Source of the DNA: Alphaproteobacteria bacterium
Lineage (GTDB): Bacteria; Pseudomonadota; Alphaproteobacteria; Rickettsiales; UBA1997
DNA length: 9,317 nt
Reading direction: 5' to 3'
Assembly (NCBI GenBank): GCA_016869695.1
Contig: VGDN01000037.1
Coordinates: 1 to 9,317, forward strand
Shown: one piece after another, positions 5,788 to 9,317 of the stretch
How the letters are laid out: the number at the start of each line of letters is the position of its first letter
Numbering within the stretch: the stretch's first letter is position 1
Position numbers and translations under genes: made by a program
Notes under the pieces: generated by a model
The model's database searches: none
What the model saw: the letters and a program-made list of their open reading frames with translations, nothing else
What the model was told of the DNA's origin: nothing

Positions 5788-6746
5788 TCAAAAAAGAAGT
5801 CTGGATATTGGTTGATAGCAGGCCTGGTACGGCTTCACAGGCTATTGGATTGGCAGAAGAAATTGGTTTAGATTATCGCATCATTAATCTCGAATATGGG
5901 TTTTTATCATTATTGCCAAATATATTTCTTAGCGACTCAATATTGCGGCTAAATCAAAAAAGCAGAAAAATAATTAACGAATTAGATTATTTCCCGAGTC
6001 TTATCATTTCTGCCGGAAGAAGATCGGCGCCGATTGCCTTATATCTCAAAAATAAATCACAAAATCAGACTAATCTTATTCAGATTATGAATCCAAATCT
6101 GGATTTTAAGAAATTCGATTTGGTGATTTTGCCAAAGCATGATGGATATGCTGAAGGAGATTATCCAAATTTAATCACCACAATTGGGTCACTAACAAAA
6201 GCAAGAATAGGCAATGGCCAAGAATTCTTAGAATTGCGAAATATCAGAAGAACCAAAATCGCCTTATTAATCGGAGGCTCATCTAATAAGACAAAATTCA
6301 CTACAGAATCAGCGCAAAAATTAGCAAAAATATCCTCAAAAATTGCACAGGAAAAAAATGCGATATTATTAATATTAAATAGCAGAAGAACTTCGCGAGA
6401 TATTACCGAAGCAGTAAAATCAGGCCTTGAATGTGATCACCAGTTTTTTGGTTGGTCAGAAGTGAAGAATAATAATCCATATTTATCAATACTGAATTTG
6501 GCTGATTATTTTATTATTACTGGTGATTCAGTCTCGATGATTTCCGAATGCTGTTCAACTGGTAAGCCAGTTTATATTTTTGATGAGAAAGACATATCAT
6601 CAGCAAAACATCGTCGCTTTCATCAGGAATTATTTCTCAAAAATTATGCCAAGCCTTTGAATGAAAAATTCGACAATTTCTTTCCATTAAAATTACAAGA
6701 AACAAAACATGTTGCTGAGGTGGTTAAGAAGAAACTTGTTGATTAA
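5784..6746 (+). CDS. ELM1/DUF1022 family protein (mitochondrial fission ELM1-like)
   Basis: The 320-aa protein belongs to the ELM1/DUF1022 family found in Alphaproteobacteria and in plant mitochondria, where ELM1 helps recruit a dynamin-related fission protein. The bacterial role is not established; the fold is thought to resemble GT-B glycosyltransferases. Visible family features: DSRPGTASQAIGLAE (11-25) at the N-terminus, SAGRRSAP (76-83), an IQIMNPN segment, LPKHD (116-120), IGGSS (163-167), NSRRTS (199-204), FGWSEVKNNNPYLSIL (222-237), TGDSVSMISE (246-255) and TGKPVYIF (259-266). There is no signal peptide or obvious membrane segment. The start ATG shares ATGA with the coaD stop, so translation is probably coupled to coaD. 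A link to lipid or envelope glycosylation would be only a guess. Confidence 0.88.
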   Translation: MIKKEVWILVDSRPGTASQAIGLAEEIGLDYRIINLEYGFLSLLPNIFLSDSILRLNQKSRKIINELDYFPSLIISAGRRSAPIALYLKNKSQNQTNLIQIMNPNLDFKKFDLVILPKHDGYAEGDYPNLITTIGSLTKARIGNGQEFLELRNIRRTKIALLIGGSSNKTKFTTESAQKLAKISSKIAQEKNAILLILNSRRTSRDITEAVKSGLECDHQFFGWSEVKNNNPYLSILNLADYFIITGDSVSMISECCSTGKPVYIFDEKDISSAKHRRFHQELFLKNYAKPLNEKFDNFFPLKLQETKHVAEVVKKKLVD

Positions 6747-6843
6747 GTCAGTGTCGTTTTTAGAAAGTTGATTCTAGTTTTTTAACTCCCTTTTCAAGCA
6801 GTATTTTCTAGTGTCGGTGCGTAATCAACCAAGACAGAACTTT

Positions 6844-9317
6844 GTGAAATATCTGCTTTTCTTTGCCGCCTTTTTGTTGCTTTTTTCCTGTACCGACTCC
6901 GGTTGCATCGATGCTGATGATTTTGGTGAATATGAGTCGCAAACATTAACGGTCACTTCCAATTCCAGTCAAGATAACTGTGCTTATAATGCGGCGTTAG
7001 CGATCACTGACAGCGGTCAAGGTAGCGGCATCAAGCCATGTTTGGTCACTAACTCCAACACAATAATCGATGAGATCAATACGACATATTATGCCACTGG
7101 CTGTGTTAATTTTTACTCCAATGCAGGCAAGACGACGGCAGTTACTGATTATAGCACAATAGCGAAATTACAAAATCTCTGTTCCGATAATTGCGTGCAA
7201 GCCTGCCTGACTAATGTTGGTAGCGCCAATTCAGCTGGAGCTGAGCCAGCCTGGATGTCAACTAGTAGAAAAATTACCGGCCAAAATTCTGGTGTAACCA
7301 TTCGTCCCGGTTCGCAGATAATGGTAACTGCTGCTGGTAATGTTTCTTTGGGTAGTGCCTTAACATATCCCCCACTATTTGTTCAAGCTAATAATCCATT
7401 ACCACAATCATTGACTAATTCATGGAGTCAGAATTTTTTTGATTTTAATTCTGGACAGGCGGCGAATCTTGGTTTTAGCGGGGCTGCAACTGTTAATGGT
7501 ACCAGTATTAGTACAGCATCTGCAAGCTCGTCTAATTTATACAATATGGCGAGAAGGTTGGTTATTTATACAATAGCACATCCAACGAATTATGGTGGTT
7601 TTGATTTAACTCAAAACACAGAAAGAGCTGGAAGTAAAGTCACCCCTCTTTTGCCAGACCCAGCAGCATGGCAATGTACATATAATACCGGTAGCTCAAA
7701 TACATTGCAAATGTCATGTGGTAATAGTAGCTATGTTAATATTGGTTATAATTATACTGGATTTAGCGACACTCTCACTTCATCAACCTTCCCGATTTCT
7801 TCAGCATTACAATCATCAGGATTAACGCAATATGGTGGTGTTGTTAGATATGATGGGGATGGTCTAAATGGAACTACAAAACCTGATGGTACGGATTATG
7901 ACCCTTTTTCTGCTGTTACGTGTAATGGTAGTACAGGGACTTGTGTGGGTATTGATAATGTTGCTGGTGATCAAGGTGTTAGAGTCGGAGATCTGTCATC
8001 CGGAGATGTAACTATTACCAATACATATACTAATTCATACCAAGTTTCTCTAAAATCTTTAACTGGTGATACAGGATGCAATATCGCTTTGACATATATT
8101 AAAGTCAGAGATTCATCAAGTAATATACTATATGCATTCCAACCTACCGATGGTATATCTGTTGCTAGTAGTTACCAGTCTAATTTCCCAATAATATCTT
8201 TAGAACCAAATCAAACTTTGGTTATATCTCAGAATAGTGTGAAATATAATGGCACCGGTGTGAATTGTGGTAGGGTAATCGGGGCTAGATTCCTGAGATA
8301 TTATGATTTGACGATGCAGCAATCGGGCTTTGTACGCTTTACAATGCTTGGCGGAGCTAGCGGTTATTCTAGTTCTGCATGCGTAATTAAGGGCAGGATA
8401 ATAAATCCAACTGGTAGCCATGTCGATTTTAATGGTGCAGGTTCAGCTGATTTTTATGAATATGATAATTTTTATAATTTTAGTAATAATACAAATATAA
8501 CGAGCTCAAATGATCCATTAGATGGAATAAGTCCAACCATATCACAAAACAACCCAATTAGTGGTATATTAAATTGGACTCCTGGATACACTGTATCTTC
8601 CACTAATCCACAGATATTTGTACGTAAAGGGCAAAAGATTCGTTTTGATCCGCGCAGTTGGGATGGTACCTGGACAATCAATTCAACAAATAACACAACT
8701 CGGCAATGTGGTATTGGTATGATGATGATGATTGATCCACGTCCAGCATTATTATGTCGTGGATCAACAAGCGATCTAGTTTCAAACCCAGCTTGTACCG
8801 CCGATATTAATGGCAGTGGTGTTCTTACTGGTTGCCAAGCACCAGCAAGAGAATGTAGCGATAGTAACAATACCACATATTATTGCCCATATACCGATTG
8901 TTTAGATACATATACATGCACAGCTGGCGATTCTACTAATAATTATACCAAAACCGGCTGCAACCCATCAATCCATACGCTTTCCGCTATTACTGGGCAA
9001 ACCGCCATTACCAGAGCTAATTGTACCTCTCTTTATAATTCATTTAGTAATGATACCGATAGAGATACTGCAGCAGCTAAATGCAATGCCTGCAATAATA
9101 AACAATATATTAATGTTACTACTGCTGCATACATTACTCAAAGTAATATGGTACAATGTTATGATTTGGAAAATTACACTGGTAAGGTTGATAATATTCC
9201 AATTAACCCCGCCTCAATAACCGATGTAAATAGTTTCTTAACTGGTTCAAATGCAAAAGGTGCAGTAAAGCTGAGTGGGTTTAATGGTATATATGGTAAT
9301 TTTGCTAGTTTTTCTGA
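6844..9317 (+). CDS. Large Cys/Asn-rich lipoprotein, VirB6/TrbL-like type IV secretion protein N-terminal part (continues past window)
   Basis: An open frame runs without a stop to the window end: 824 codons from GTG 6844. That start gives MKYLLFFAAFLLLFSC, a lipoprotein-type signal with Cys16 at the probable processing site, then TDSGCIDADDFGEYES. In-frame GTG at 6817 or 6811 would add a basic stretch (RNQPRQNF); an in-frame TAG at 6775-6777 sets the limit. From memory, large rickettsial VirB6-like (RvhB6-type) proteins share this short lipoprotein leader and CxxxDDFG motif, with a TrbL/VirB6 membrane region near the C-terminus, which here would lie outside the window. The visible part has 28 Cys, is rich in Asn, Ser and Thr, and has no other clear membrane helix, so it is likely periplasmic or surface-exposed with disulfides. 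Segments at 143-170 (KITGQNSGVTIRPGSQIMVT...) and 591-638 (IFVRKGQKIRFDPRSWDG...PALLC) look like small beta-sandwich modules. No virB4 precedes it. Confidence 0.7.
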   Translation, partial: MKYLLFFAAFLLLFSCTDSGCIDADDFGEYESQTLTVTSNSSQDNCAYNAALAITDSGQGSGIKPCLVTNSNTIIDEINTTYYATGCVNFYSNAGKTTAVTDYSTIAKLQNLCSDNCVQACLTNVGSANSAGAEPAWMSTSRKITGQNSGVTIRPGSQIMVTAAGNVSLGSALTYPPLFVQANNPLPQSLTNSWSQNFFDFNSGQAANLGFSGAATVNGTSISTASASSSNLYNMARRLVIYTIAHPTNYGGFDLTQNTERAGSKVTPLLPDPAAWQCTYNTGSSNTLQMSCGNSSYVNIGYNYTGFSDTLTSSTFPISSALQSSGLTQYGGVVRYDGDGLNGTTKPDGTDYDPFSAVTCNGSTGTCVGIDNVAGDQGVRVGDLSSGDVTITNTYTNSYQVSLKSLTGDTGCNIALTYIKVRDSSSNILYAFQPTDGISVASSYQSNFPIISLEPNQTLVISQNSVKYNGTGVNCGRVIGARFLRYYDLTMQQSGFVRFTMLGGASGYSSSACVIKGRIINPTGSHVDFNGAGSADFYEYDNFYNFSNNTNITSSNDPLDGISPTISQNNPISGILNWTPGYTVSSTNPQIFVRKGQKIRFDPRSWDGTWTINSTNNTTRQCGIGMMMMIDPRPALLCRGSTSDLVSNPACTADINGSGVLTGCQAPARECSDSNNTTYYCPYTDCLDTYTCTAGDSTNNYTKTGCNPSIHTLSAITGQTAITRANCTSLYNSFSNDTDRDTAAAKCNACNNKQYINVTTAAYITQSNMVQCYDLENYTGKVDNIPINPASITDVNSFLTGSNAKGAVKLSGFNGIYGNFASFS

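Noticed and set aside
6747..6843. Terminator or promoter between the ELM1-like gene and the lipoprotein gene
   Set aside because: Only a 4-bp AGTT/AACT pairing and T-runs are visible; nothing convincing.
8719..8730. ATG x4 trinucleotide run as a functional repeat
   Set aside because: It is short, in frame, and encodes four Met in a hydrophobic strand; likely chance.
8200..8876. Minus-strand ORFs of 73 and 134 aa
   Set aside because: They lie opposite the long + strand frame, which has a signal peptide and continuous coding character; they have no recognisable domain.

Overview
The window looks like part of the chromosome of an A+T-rich alphaproteobacterium, most likely a member of the Rickettsiales or a similar host-associated lineage. 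Three things point there. One gene encodes an ELM1/DUF1022 protein, a family typical of Alphaproteobacteria and mitochondria. A very long Cys- and Asn-rich lipoprotein ORF has the 'CIDADDFG' N-terminus I associate with rickettsial VirB6-like type IV secretion proteins. The SuhB-like protein has lost its catalytic residues. This assignment rests on reading translations and on remembered family features, not on a search. All genes I call are on the + strand.

Layout: 1-56 is a short leader with two hairpins. It precedes sdhA (57-1826, succinate dehydrogenase flavoprotein), which carries two separate four-copy heptanucleotide repeats, one at its 5' end and one in the linker before the C-terminal domain. 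A 112-bp gap follows with two oppositely oriented palindromic repeats (1838-1910). Next come a catalytically degenerate inositol-monophosphatase/SuhB-like gene (1939-2613), xseA overlapping it by 8 bp (2606-3877, exonuclease VII large subunit), and an ABC-2-type ATPase gene 8 bp further on (3886-4599). Then comes a small lysine-rich protein with a C-terminal winged-helix-like domain (4692-5117). A 140-bp MITE-like element with 27-bp perfect terminal inverted repeats, flanked by TA on both sides, ends immediately before the ATG of coaD (5302-5787). coaD overlaps the ELM1-family gene (5784-6746) by ATGA. The rest of the window (from about 6844 to the end) is one open reading frame for a large lipoprotein that continues past position 9317.

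Functionally this is mostly housekeeping: respiration/TCA cycle, DNA repair, and CoA synthesis, plus an orphan transporter ATPase. A probable cell-envelope/type IV secretion component follows. Likely transcription units are suhB-like/xseA/ABC and coaD/ELM1. Shine-Dalgarno sequences are weak or absent before most starts, and GTG or TTG starts are used for sdhA, xseA and the lipoprotein gene. No tRNA, rRNA, CRISPR array, transposase or phage gene is visible, and no gene-free stretch exceeds 300 bp.

The most interesting points are the mobile-element end that forms the whole immediate 5' leader of coaD, the paired out-of-frame heptamer repeats in sdhA, the conserved-looking SuhB pseudoenzyme, and the large VirB6-like surface/secretion protein that is not next to virB4 in this window.
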